A DNA stretch of 64,000 nt from Blasia pusilla (Eukaryota; Marchantiophyta; Marchantiopsida; Blasiales): contig CM114272.1 of NCBI GenBank assembly GCA_050084515.1, forward strand, positions 17,794,001 to 17,858,000. Reading direction: 5' to 3'. The number at the start of each line of letters is the position of its first letter. Position 1 is the first letter of the stretch. The notes under the pieces were generated by a model that saw only the letters and a program-made list of their open reading frames with translations, had not been told where the DNA came from and searched no databases. The position numbers and the translations under genes are program-made. Below are positions 35,141-45,819 of this stretch, in pieces.

Positions 35141-35317
35141 ACGCGACGGAGATGGTCGAGTTGGAAAGGAAAGCCGTCGGATGGTGACGATCATGCACGA
35201 CCAGTCGAGACTTGGGCTGAGCGTGCATGGGGCTCAGGATTCCCGGTCTTTTTCCTATGTACCATGGTTTGCTTGTGTAGGCCAGGCCTGAAGTGGCCCG
35301 ACTCCACCGTTTTTATT

Positions 35318-35550
35318 TTTATTATAAGCTAATAGTTCGGACAATTCTTTTCATTTGATGGGGGTGAAATTATATTATATATTTTAATTTAATGGGTTGA
35401 AATGATATTTTAAGGATTTATTTATCTCTCGTTAATTTTATAATAAGCTGATTTTTCGGAAAATTCTTTCCATTTTACGGGGGTGAAATTATATTATATA
35501 TTTTAATTTAATGGGTTTAATTTATATTTTAAGAATTTCTTTCTATCTTG
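35318..35550. repeat. Tandem duplication, unit about 115-120 bp
   Basis: The blocks '...cggacaattctttt' and '...cggaaaattctttc' are each followed by 'gggggtgaaattatattata' and 'attttaatttaatgggtt'. Units start at about 35321 and 35440. AT-rich and non-coding. Confidence 0.8.
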
Positions 35551-36118
35551 GAAAAAATAATTGTAGTATTCATATTTTTCTTATTTTTATCGTTATTGAA
35601 ATTTTTTAATATTTAATTATGAGGCCAAAAAATAAAAAATACACTAGAATGGAAATTTTAGCGACTAAAATAATTCAAGGGAAAATGGAATTTTTCTTTA
35701 TGGCTATTTTAGACGACTATCTCAGGTCAAATATCTCCAACAAAGTTTTTCCCCAACTATCTTTTATGAAAAATATACTTTTCTCAAAATTTTTATGGAA
35801 TCCACTAAGATGATTGTTAAAAAAAAATCTCATGAATGAAGTCTTCCAATATATGGCACAATTATGGAATTTAAGGCACAATACAAAAAATCATATCAAT
35901 AGATCACTATTAGCTAATTATAAGGGTGGCTCAAGTCATTCCTATACACAATTAAAAAAACTATCTAACTTCCTACCAACTTTGCATGAGAGATAATACT
36001 ATCCTAGTTTGTACCCTAGCTTTCATAAAGCCCATTGACCAATTATACTAACTTGATTAATTTAACTCGTCCCTTTCCCATGTCTATGTACATTGGAAAA
36101 ATGTTTGTTCTATAGAAT

Positions 36119-36293
36119 ATGAGTGGGCAGCCCGTGCCATGTACGACAGTGAAGGGAGTAATCTTGTTGGCAGAATTTTTTTTTGTCCGTAGAAAGGAAA
36201 ACATTTCTTTGCTGCCCGATTGCCATGTGTCAAGCATAGAGGTGATTGCAAATCAAGAAGGCACTCTTCCATAATAATATAGATTACTTAGAA
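36119..36293 (-). mobile_element. Mini-Helitron (non-autonomous), 3' end mutated
   Basis: On the minus strand it starts A|TCTATATTATTATGGAAGAG at 36293 and ends near 36121 with a hairpin-like 'catggcacgggctgcccact'. The 3' CTAGT is changed to CTCAT. It is the same family as 38059-38225. Confidence 0.6.
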
Positions 36294-37420
36294 TGCAATG
36301 CGATCTTATGGGGATGTCCTTATACTATACATGTTGGTGAGCTTGTAGTAAAGGTCTTTACAACATTACAATAGTCACTACCAACGTTGTACTTAGCTTA
36401 AACTTATGCCAAATTCATAGATTTAGTCACCTTTCCATCTTATGGTAATGTTAGAGGGCCAACTAAGTTAAATTCATAGGTCCCTTACCACTTTTTCATT
36501 GGATAATGTGAAGGATTTGTAAACTTAGAGATATGTTTCATATTCCTGGTTTTATGGCTCCTTCTCTTTATTTTGCTACATCCAGGTAGTGGAATGTATA
36601 CCATCATATATTAATATTATTTCTCAAGGCATCTATTTGCAATTACATTAAACTTGTGCAACAACCAACTTTCGTATAGACTTGCATTTTAGGTTGTGAG
36701 CTATGTATAGGTATGATGGGATGTAGGTAAAACAATTCCAACCTTAACATTGAGCCATTGATAGAATATCCAAAAGATATGCATGATTAAAGTTACTATT
36801 TCAAATATCGAAAGAAGTTGATATTTTATTAAAGGGTTTACTTATGTATTGAATGATAGAAACCTTTTTAATTGGATGTCTACCTTTTTAGACCTAAGAT
36901 ACGATTCAAATTAATCTTAATAAAACCACATATAATTTCCCATGAGAAAATTTACAATCTGGCAAGTATATCCAAAATGTTTGAAAAGTTTGACCTTGCA
37001 ACTTGTTAATATGCAAGGAGTGGTAAGGACCACTGGTAAGCTGTGTGAGACTCTCACCACCAAGTGTAGAAAATTCTTTAAGGAGCACATTGAGTTGCTA
37101 ATGTGGGCAGATGCACATATGCCAGATCGTAGAAACATGCACCCGTCTTTCACAAATTTGACACAGTGAGACCAATAGGAAATTGATATCTACGTCAAAA
37201 GTTAACCTTGAGTCTAATACCATCGCATTAAATGACATCCATGGAATGAAAACTCTATCTTCAATATTTCTTTTTTTAATGATCAAAAAATTGAGATTTA
37301 TAATTTTATAGGGGAATGGAGAGTAATAGAATGTCCACATAATACATCAAAGAAGGTTGGCTTAATTTTGTATGGACTTTTGGGATTTATGAGCCATAGT
37401 AAGTTATAGCCAATCTTTTC
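36294..37420. other. Unassigned AT-rich sequence
   Basis: Open frames exist (for example 36942-37169 plus and 37340-37098 minus) but show no recognisable motif and oppose each other. Nothing supported. Confidence 0.4.
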
Positions 37421-37429
37421 CATATAAGT

Positions 37430-37850
37430 TCTCTAATGAATTATTTAGGGGAGTGGGGTATCATTTAAATCTTAATTGAGGAATGGAATTACTTAGAAGA
37501 ATTTTATTACTCTTCTAAGATTTAAAAAAATAGAATTTTTATTTAAATTTTGAATGAAATATATGACTAATTTTAAAGATAATCATGTTCATTCATGTTT
37601 GATATTTTGGGAAAAGAAAATGAATTTGATTGGAAAAGGAAATAATTTCATTAATTAAAATTAACGAATAAATTAGTTAGTGGATGTTATTTTGGCGGGA
37701 AGAATAAAAGGGGAAGAGTAGATATTCTTTAAACTTTTATGGGGGAGTGAAATAATTTAGGAGAGTTGGGTATTATTTTGAAATGAAAAAATATTTCTAA
37801 ATTATTAAAAAACTGATTTTCCTACGCAAGCACGAGCATGCTAACTAGTA
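37430..37850 (+). mobile_element. AT-rich repeat ending in a Helitron-like 3' terminus
   Basis: Shares sequence with the reverse complement of about 55440-55560 ('ggtatcatttaaat', 'cacttagaaga' type blocks). It ends with 'cacgagcatgctaactagt', that is, a short hairpin followed by CTAG|T as in Helitrons. The left end was not located. Confidence 0.4.
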
Positions 37851-38058
37851 GGTCAAAGTTGAGAAAGTGAAATGCATGCATATCTTAGTGAGGAGAGGGT
37901 TTGCGGAGAGAGAGTTTGGGACGTTCTTGCATGAGGCAGCTAAGCCTCATGTTTCTTGCCTTGTAAATAACTCAAGCCTATCATTATGACAATGACTTTG
38001 GTTTTACATTAAAGAGAGAGGTATGAAATATTTTTGTGAAAGATGATTTTAATTCTCA

Positions 38059-38225
38059 CTAGTGGGCAACCCATGCCATGCACGGGAGTGAAGGGACTAA
38101 TCATGATGCACACAAATTTTTTTTCTACCCACAGAATAGAAACTATTTCCTTGTTTCCTAGTTGCCACATGTCAAGCAAAGAGATGTTTGCAAATCAAAA
38201 AGGCACTCTCAAATAATAATATAGA
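38059..38225 (-). mobile_element. Mini-Helitron, 167 bp, with intact ends
   Basis: On the minus strand it reads A|TCTATATTATTATTTGAGAG ... CCCGTGCATGGCATGGG ... CCCACTAG|T. The TC start, CTAG end, 3' subterminal hairpin and A/T insertion site are the diagnostic Helitron features. Non-coding. Related copies lie at 36119-36293 and 62172-62550. Confidence 0.8.
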
Positions 38226-38440
38226 TTTTATGAGAGATATTTTGACATGTAATCATTTTTGTGTTTAAACTCCTTGTGTGAATGGGTCCTAACTCGGAGC
38301 GGAGCACCGTGAAAAAATATTCAACATGTAATCCGTGGGAGGAAGAATACAAAAAAACGAATTCTATTGGCTCGAAAAGACACGTGTCATGAGGAGGCGC
38401 TACACCTTTTAAAAAGGGCACTCTCCCATAATATAGATAT
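38226..38440 (-). mobile_element. Second Helitron 5' end abutting the mini-Helitron
   Basis: At about 38436 the minus strand starts TCTATATTATGGGAGAGTGC, another Helitron 5' terminus. A matching 3' end before 38226 was not found, so this copy is truncated or the 38059 copy lies at its end. A G-box palindrome GACACGTGTC sits at about 38379. Confidence 0.45.
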
Positions 38441-38559
38441 ATAAAAATTAAGACAAGAAGGATCTATTAAAAAAATCCATGTAAACAAAAATTAGATTGT
38501 TTTAATCTTCTTTTCTTTGCGCATAAAGCAACCACTACAATATTTGAGAAACGCATAAA

Positions 38560-39917
38560 AAGTATGAAGAACAAATCCAATTCGAAAAGAAGAGAAAAGG
38601 AAGGAGAGGAATCCGCTTGGAAAAGGAAAAATGGAGACGTTGAATTTCTCCACGGACGGATGGACGAATCGTCCCTTCCCTCGATTCTACCTATCCGCGC
38701 CGCTCACACGTTGGATCGTCCCCATCGAGCGACGTTCCTGCCATCTGCGGAAGCGCCATCCACGGAACTATGTCCGCTCGCGGTAAATAAATGGATGACT
38801 AAATCCATGAATTTACTCAGGAATCGATCAATGAAGAAAGAAGGAAGGAATGGATGGATGGATGAATGGAAGGGATGAAAAAGAGCTACGGAAAAAGAAC
38901 ACTACAGTACTGTAGGGACTGCGCTGTGCTGCACACCCTTCTGGATGTACAGACTGTGCTTTCTTCCTTTCGACCAGCAGCGTCGACTTCCGTCCTTTGC
39001 AGACACTGAGAGGGAGTGCGGTGACAGAGAGAGAGAGAGAGAGAGAGAGGCTGTGCGGGGAGGTTTTGAGGGCCTTGCTGCAGATGCCGATGTTGCTGCG
39101 TGTCCAAGGGAGACAAATTGGGAGTAATTGGCGAAACTGAAGTGAGGGTGGAAGGAATTGCCGTCTGGTTTCGGTGGGGAGGTGGAGAGGGAGAGAGAGA
39201 GAGAGAGCTGAGCAATTCGGATGCGGAGAAGATGAGGAGAAACCGAATGTGGTGTATGTGGAGAAGAAGGGAGGGCAGACGTAAAGAAGAGTTTGGGACT
39301 GATTGCGGCCCCGGTTTGTGAGATTCCTCGTAGAAACGGTGTATCCAGGGCTAGAAGTGGAACTTGAGCAGCAAAACATGCGGGCTTCCTGCGGCAGCCC
39401 GCTATTTAACCTATGGATGGAGCAGGATGTGCTCGTCTTCTCCTCCGATTCCGTCCTTCTGTGCCACAGTCGGAAGCAATGGGGCGCAGGGTGCTGAGTT
39501 TCTCCGACTCGGCCCTCATTTCATTGCTCTCTAGCGCAGGACTTAGAAGTTGTTCTCGCAGTAGAACAAGGTATGAATCCCTGCAGGGGACAGCAAGAGC
39601 CAGAGTTTTGTTGGTTGGCTCTCCTACGTAGATGCCCACTGTGCTTTGAGAGGCGGTCAATTGCTTCCCCCTTCCCAGTCTGTCACTTGTTGCAGGGTTT
39701 CTCTCTCTAGGGTTCTGTATGGAGCGCCATCATAGTCTCGTTGGGCTGGCTTCTTGACAATCTCCAGACGAGGGACCTCATGACTATGTCAAGTCTACCC
39801 AATTAGGTCAGGGCCGCGTCGCGGTTTCTTTGTTTCTACAGCAGAGTTCTTCTTCTTTTGGGTGCTTCCCGATTGTCGTGCGGCTTCCGCTGCCTGATTC
39901 TCGTTTGGGTTCACGAA
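38560..39917 (+). promoter_or_regulatory. Promoter and 5' leader region of the RNA-binding protein gene
   Basis: GC-richer than the flanks, with (GA)n tracts at 39025-39050 and 39186-39209, features common in plant promoters and 5' leaders. Short antiparallel open frames overlap here but none has a motif. The transcription start was not determined; the first coding ATG used is 39918. Confidence 0.45.
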
Positions 39918-42900
39918 ATGGCGGAAGTGGACAGTGGGGAGTACGAAGTGAAGGACGAGGAGTTGGTAGATTTTGAGGGATCGGACTACGGATTCGGATC
40001 CGATGAGGAGCTCGAAATCGAGGATGAGGTGATGCCAGGCCTAGGGCCGCAGGATGAAGAGCAGACGTTGGATCGGGTGGAAGGGGGAGAGGAGGGGCAC
40101 CAGGCAGCGCCGAAAGTAGTGGAAGGAGCACAAGATGCAGCAGCGACAGTCTCAGAGGTAGAGAAAAAAGACGGAGCAGAGAGCGGTGAAATTGAGGACG
40201 AAAGAGAGGAGAAGGAAGACGGAGTGGTGTTGCAGCCAGTAGCAAAGAAGAGAGAGAGCAATCATGGTGAGGGGAAAGGAAGGGAGTCTAGAAGAAAGCA
40301 CCGTAAGGCTGATTTGGAGGATGGCGAGCTTGACGACGCTGCCATGGTGATCCCAAATTCCCTTCTTTTGGTTGTTTCTCTTGTGCCTACTGTACCTACT
40401 ACTAGTACTATTACTATTACTACTTCTACTTTTCGCCATTCTGTTCCGTGTCCAACCAGTCCTGCTTCTTCGCTTCATCCCCCGAGCTGCAGGGATGTTT
40501 TCTGTCTTGCCTTAATAGTTGTTGTGCCTGTTTCCGAAAAGTATGCAATCGCCAATTTGAGAGGCGATGTACCGAAGTTTTCTGATTCTTTTATAGACTA
40601 TTTGAACAGCTAGCTGTAGGCATGCCGTCTCCGGACAACGTCCACACAGCCTATCTACCGTCTGTTGTCTCCTCGAGGAGTGCCAAACACCAACCAACAC
40701 CCCCCCCCCCCCCCTTGAAGTCACTCGGTACAGGTCAAGGAAGTGCGAAGCTCCTAATCCTCGTCTCTCTCTCTCGGCTACGACAGGCATTATTTAATGA
40801 GGACACACTCTATCTCTCTCTCTCTCTACTTAATGTTGCGAGATTCGTTGTCACGTCATTGGAAATTGAACCATTCTCAGTGGTGCGTTGCCTTGGCCAC
40901 ACAAAACTTGCAATGCGAACTGTTTGAGAAGATCTGTCACCAGACGGGCTAAACTTGAGATGTGCACACCCAACTGAGAATTGATGTAGTACTCCTCGCC
41001 TGTCAGCAAGAGGATGTCTAGCTTGTGTGGAGTGTTTTGAGTGGAACTTTCAAGACGTAATCTATCCTTACCACTCCCGCCTCCTTTCTATATTCAAATC
41101 TTCCTGGTGTAAGGAAGAAAAGTCCATAGAGTTGTCATTCATCCGCCATATGACATGAGAGAAGTACTGCGAGCAGAAGAATGGGAGCTACACAGAAGTT
41201 CGGAGAACGTTCTATTAGTCTTTTGAGTTGAGTTTTGTAAGAGAGGGCCTTATCTCGAGACCTGCTTGAAGGGATATGTCTGCTTCGTTACTCTTATCAA
41301 CAGAGAGGACGGCATGGTGTTGTCCAAGACTAGTACTTTTTGTATAGAGACACCAGCTGAAAGGAGATCCGCACCATCAATGCCATGCCAGGCGAGGCCA
41401 GCGCTCGGAGTGAATGTTGGAGCTGTGAGAGGAGGTGGACGTCAACTTTGCTACATGGACACTAGCCAGCTGCCTTGCTCTTTCAGTGCGAAGCCCACCT
41501 CTTGTGGATATGGTCCTCACACAAGAACGAGAAGCCATTCGCTTTTCTTAGTATGCCTTGGTGTGGCTTGTGTTATTCCCCTAGCGGCCTGTACTCATTC
41601 TCCATCAATTAGAGGGATCTTGGGTGATCGATTGTTATGGTACTGAGATATTCCGAGTTTCCACCCTATAATTCCACGTCTTGATTGAAGTCCCAAAAAT
41701 TCTTGACCCTGGTGGGGCGCACTATTGATACCAGAATCACAGAACAGGAGTGATGGATCAGTTGTAAGTATATAGGGGTTAGTGTTTCCAGCTATGGAGA
41801 ATGTGTCAGCTGAGGGTGTGTATGGGGCTAGGTTTTGCACATCTTATCCCCATTGTATGCAAGTTGAAGAAGGCATTTATGTCGGAATATTTTTTAGGTT
41901 AATGGACATTGCTGAAGTAGCAGACAATCTTTATGATCGGAGAGTAGTAGTTCATTCTATCTTCTTTTGAATTCAGTGGGCTTTGTGGGCGGGCTAGTGG
42001 TGGATGAAGAGTTTAATGGCTAGGATTTCCCAAAGGAAGATCTGGGTTGCGTGGCGAAGGAGAGGGGGAAGGGGAAGGGGGAAAGGTTGAGGTTTGGTAT
42101 TGCAGGATGTGCAGCACAGTGCAAGAAAGAAGGCTAGAAAATATCTGATTGCCGAGAGTTGTAGCACTCATATGTGGACTTTGGTAATGCGGGAAACAGC
42201 CCGAGGGTTCTGATCATGAAGCAGAACGAAACGCGGATGATGACGATGAAGATGTGAATGAGCGACGAGAGAGGAAACGGAGGAAAGATCGCTTTGCAGC
42301 GGAGAGACTATCAGAGGATGCGGAGCGGAAAGAAAGGGAATCAATTGCAGGGGCACCACCTGCTGGGCAACACCGTAGTCGGGGCAGGTACTAGTTTGAA
42401 TGGGATACAATATTACTGACAGTTCTATGAAGAAAGGTTGAATAATTCATTTCTCTGGAATGACCAGTGGAAATAGTTTGTTTTAGGGGTGTTCCCAGTG
42501 AAAGGCATGTTAGAGTTTTTTGCTTATCTTATTTCAGCATCCATCAGAAGTGTGATCCTTCCTCCTCTCTGTTGAGCAGTGAAAGGCCAGTTGAGCGCTT
42601 GCCAGGTTTCGCCAAGGCTGGTAATGCTGGTGAGATTTTTCACCGTTCATGATTCAGTTGGTTGTTTGTGGGGTTTATTCAAGGAAGTCACCTTCTCTCC
42701 CCACAATTGTTGTAATATGATGACATCCTTCCCATTCACCAAAGTTTGTAGAACTCCTGTGGTCAAGTGATCCTTTGCCTTGGTTGATAACTTTGTTCTG
42801 GAACTAGAAGATTTCAATGTAAAGCTAACTTGGAGAAGGTTGGGATGTAAATCACAGGTGATCGAGGTATGATCCAAATTGGTGGATTTGGCCATTCTTC

Positions 42901-45259
42901 GAACACGGCTCCAGGAATTATGGGACCTGGACGGCCACTTGTACCACTAGATTTGGCTGCAACACTGCCACTTCATCCCGTTGGTCGTGGATTCATGGGA
43001 CCTCTAGCAGGGATGCAAATGGCCAGGGCAAATGTAGGTCCTATCATCAAGACTTTGACACTTAATTTTAGGAACCTGTATGGATTTACAGAGTATATGC
43101 CATATCTGGTTCCTTGTGTCTATCTTAGTTGTCCAGATCCAACCTGGCAAGGATTTGCTTTAGGGGCCTTTTTTCCACGTAGTATCATAATCACCTCATT
43201 ATATTTTCCATCTACATTTAAGTCAAACTGAATGAATGATCTCGGATGAATGGTATTGCTGATTGGGCACTCCTGTAATTCTTTGAAAGCTGCAGTTCCA
43301 GGAAGTGATGGCAGTCCGGCAGCATATTTTACATTCACAAATGATGCAACAACTGGTGCACACAAATGCGGCAGGTCGTGGGAGGCACCCCATGGCTGGT
43401 CCAGTGGGACCTGGCATGCGGCCTATGTTAGGGCTTGAATTTGGAGGACCACTTGCCCAAGGGATGATGCACCTTCAGGCCCAAAGTCCAGAGTTGACAG
43501 CACAGATGAACTTTGTGGGTTCCTTGGAAACTTACTCACGGAATTCTCAAGCTGCATATGGTGGGAGGGCAGCTGGAAGTATGTTTGGCCAAGTTGCAGC
43601 TCATATGGGATCTCCCAGAAGCGGGATGGGAAGACAAATGTCGTGGCCTGTAGTTCCTATGCAGAGTGCTGAGGTACCAACTCCTGGAAGAGGTAGGGGT
43701 CAAGGAAGAGGTCGGGTGGCATCGCCTGTCTGGGCTGATCCTCATGGAGTGGGTATGGTCCCAGCCACAGCGGGAGGAGCTGGACATAATGGGAGTATTG
43801 TTAGGGGACAGAATGCTATTGGAGCAGGATCTGGAAAACTGCGCCAAGGGTCTGGTGTACGCACCAATCAAGCCCAAAGAGACCAATCAAGTGCTAAAAG
43901 GACGCAGGCAGCTGGACGGATGGAACCAGATGGAACATGGAGGATTGATGGGGAGCGGAGCACAAGGAATGGTGTAGCCCAAACTTCTGGAAAAGATACG
44001 AAAGACACGTCATCAAATACTGGTGGGCCAGGAATCAAGCGGGAGAGAGACAATGGACGTGATAAGGCTGCACTGAGTTCTACTCCTAGCAACCTTCACA
44101 AATCTAGTTCTGGTACTCAAGGAAACGGAACCAACAATGGTGCTGGGTCTTCCAGTAATTTGATTCAGCTTGGTGGTCCTGTCCAAAAGAGCAGGTTAGT
44201 CTATTCATGGTGCCATAATCCTTTGTTTACCCAAGTACTTAAAAGTTTCTGTTGTATTCTAGTTCTATAATACTCAAAGTGAATCAGGTTTATGCATTTG
44301 TGGATAGTTCCTTACTGTCCTCTTTCGCTCAATTCTTTCTAGATATCATTAAACTCACCCTGTCTTGTGACTTCCCCATGCCTTTGGTTGCAGGGTGTTG
44401 ACTGTGAGTGGCCTCCCTGAGAACACATCGATGTCAGTAGTGGTGGAAGCCTTTGAAAAGCAAGGGAAGGTTACGGTAAGTTAAGCTTCAGCTGTGGTAC
44501 TTAGACTGCAAGAGTATTGTTTTTATTGTTGCATATTAGAAGACACAGAAAGAACAAAGGGCTCCTCCCAGCATTAAAAGTGTTCGAATTCTTTCTGGGA
44601 AAGTTTCTCTAATGATTTCATCCCAGAGTGTACCGACTTCCCAGGTATGTGATGGAGTCTTATGATTGGGTGGTACTGGTTTGAAGATTAATGGATAAAC
44701 AACTGCATGTACCTTGAGTGACTATGTGCTTGAGATTTTCTATATCCTACTATTTCCAAACTAGCATGTTTTTCAGGATTTACTGCCCCGTTTGGTATTG
44801 GTAGGAAGTGAGACTTCATCAACAAAACCTAAGTCAGCTCAAGCTTCCCTACCCGTGCTACAGGATTTTAGGAAAGAGGAGAGAGGAGATGCCTTCACTA
44901 TCACATTTGCAAGTGTTTCCGAAGCTATCTCTGCACAGCGTCATTTGCATAGGTATATTTCCTTCCTACCAGGTGTAGTTGTGAATATTTGGTATGTTGT
45001 GTAAAGTGCATTCCTGCGCCTCTTTGAGGTAGCTCCTTATTCTGTCTAGCGCGACTAATGTTATATCATGAAATGCTTGCAGCCTGGTGGCTTTCAACAA
45101 TCGCCTCTAAAGCATCTCCACATTACTTCAGACAGGGTCTTTCTCTCCTGTATTTTTGGGAATCTCGAGCTGACATTGTGAAGTGTTTGTGGGGACAGAT
45201 CTATTCTTGCAGGCCAGCAAATCACTGTTGAGTATGCTGTCCAGCAACCTGTTTTGTGA
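39918..45259 (+). CDS. RRM-type RNA-binding protein, nine exons, 718 residues
   Basis: Exons by eye, all phase-consistent: 39918-40346, 42200-42387, 42580-42620, 42858-43033, 43296-44194, 44394-44475, 44540-44644, 44777-44952, 45199-45259 (2157 nt with stop). The start MAEVDSGEYEVKDEELVDF has a good context; an in-frame ATG at 39858 would add 20 residues. The N-terminus (1-143) is acidic and then Lys/Arg-rich. Exon 2 is charged (DDDDED, RRERKRRKDRF). The middle (about 220-515) is Met/Gly/Pro-rich with an RG stretch (PGRGRGQGRGRVASP). The C-terminus is an RRM-like fold: 'VLTVSGLPENTS' (RNP2-like), a long insertion, 'DAFTITFASVSEAISAQRHL' (RNP1-like) and 'GQQITVEYAV'. Likely a nuclear RNA-binding protein; the exact family is not recognised. 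The layout recalls animal RBM33 but this is only an impression. The donor of exon 1 (GTGATC) is weak. Confidence 0.75.
40347..42199 (+). other. Long first intron of the RNA-binding protein gene
   Basis: 1853 bp. Contains a poly-C run at about 40701-40714 and CT-rich tracts. Open frames inside, such as 41266-41646, have no motif. The donor could instead be C|GTAAGG at 40304, which would remove the acidic tail 'LEDGELDDAAM' of exon 1. Confidence 0.5.
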
Positions 45260-45444
45260 AGCACAGTAGCAGTAGTAGGAAGTTCTTCCAGTAAGCACCG
45301 TGTAAAGTTTGATTGTAGACAGTGGTCGAATTGTCATGTATTATGAGACCTTACTAAGTCTCCACTCTGAGCCTTCCTTCGAACAATGCCTAGGGCTAGA
45401 GTTAGGGAAATAGGGAAGTTTAGTATCCTGCGGTTTTGCACAAG

Positions 45445-45819
45445 GTGCACAATTTTGACGATAACATGGCAACATTGTTCTATCATAGCACCTCACTCTC
45501 AGGTGAGTGGCTTCCATCTATCTTGCAAGCCCCATAATTCACATGAAGCTGCATACTCTGTCCTCATGATTATGTGTGTAATGTAATGCTTTTTATTGCA
45601 ACCCTGGAGAGTGCCTGGAGGGTCGTGGGTGATGCAGAGAATTTTGAGAGTTGTTACCCTCAACGTAATTCTTCCCTATGTGGATGGTGATAATCTCTAT
45701 ACCCTCTGCCCTTCAAAGCTCATGACCATTCTGAATATGGAGAGCTTGAACAGTATGCGAGTGCTCTTGGATGTCCACCGATCACAAGCTACTCAGCAGA
45801 TGATGAGAGTAAAGACTAA
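45445..45819 (+). other. Candidate extra 3' exons downstream of the RNA-binding gene
   Basis: Two segments fit together in phase: 45445-45502 (acceptor CACAAG, donor CAG|GTGAGT) and 45719-45819 (acceptor CTTCAAAG, stop TAA). They would encode 'VHNFDDNMATLFYHSTSLS' then 'HDHSEYGELEQYASALGC' and an acidic tail ending DDESKD. They may be an alternative end, an older C-terminus cut off by the stop at 45257, or chance. Confidence 0.3.

Noticed and set aside
39808-40478. Pro/Leu/Ser-rich frames on the minus strand
   Set aside because: Antisense of the acidic first exon of the RNA-binding gene.
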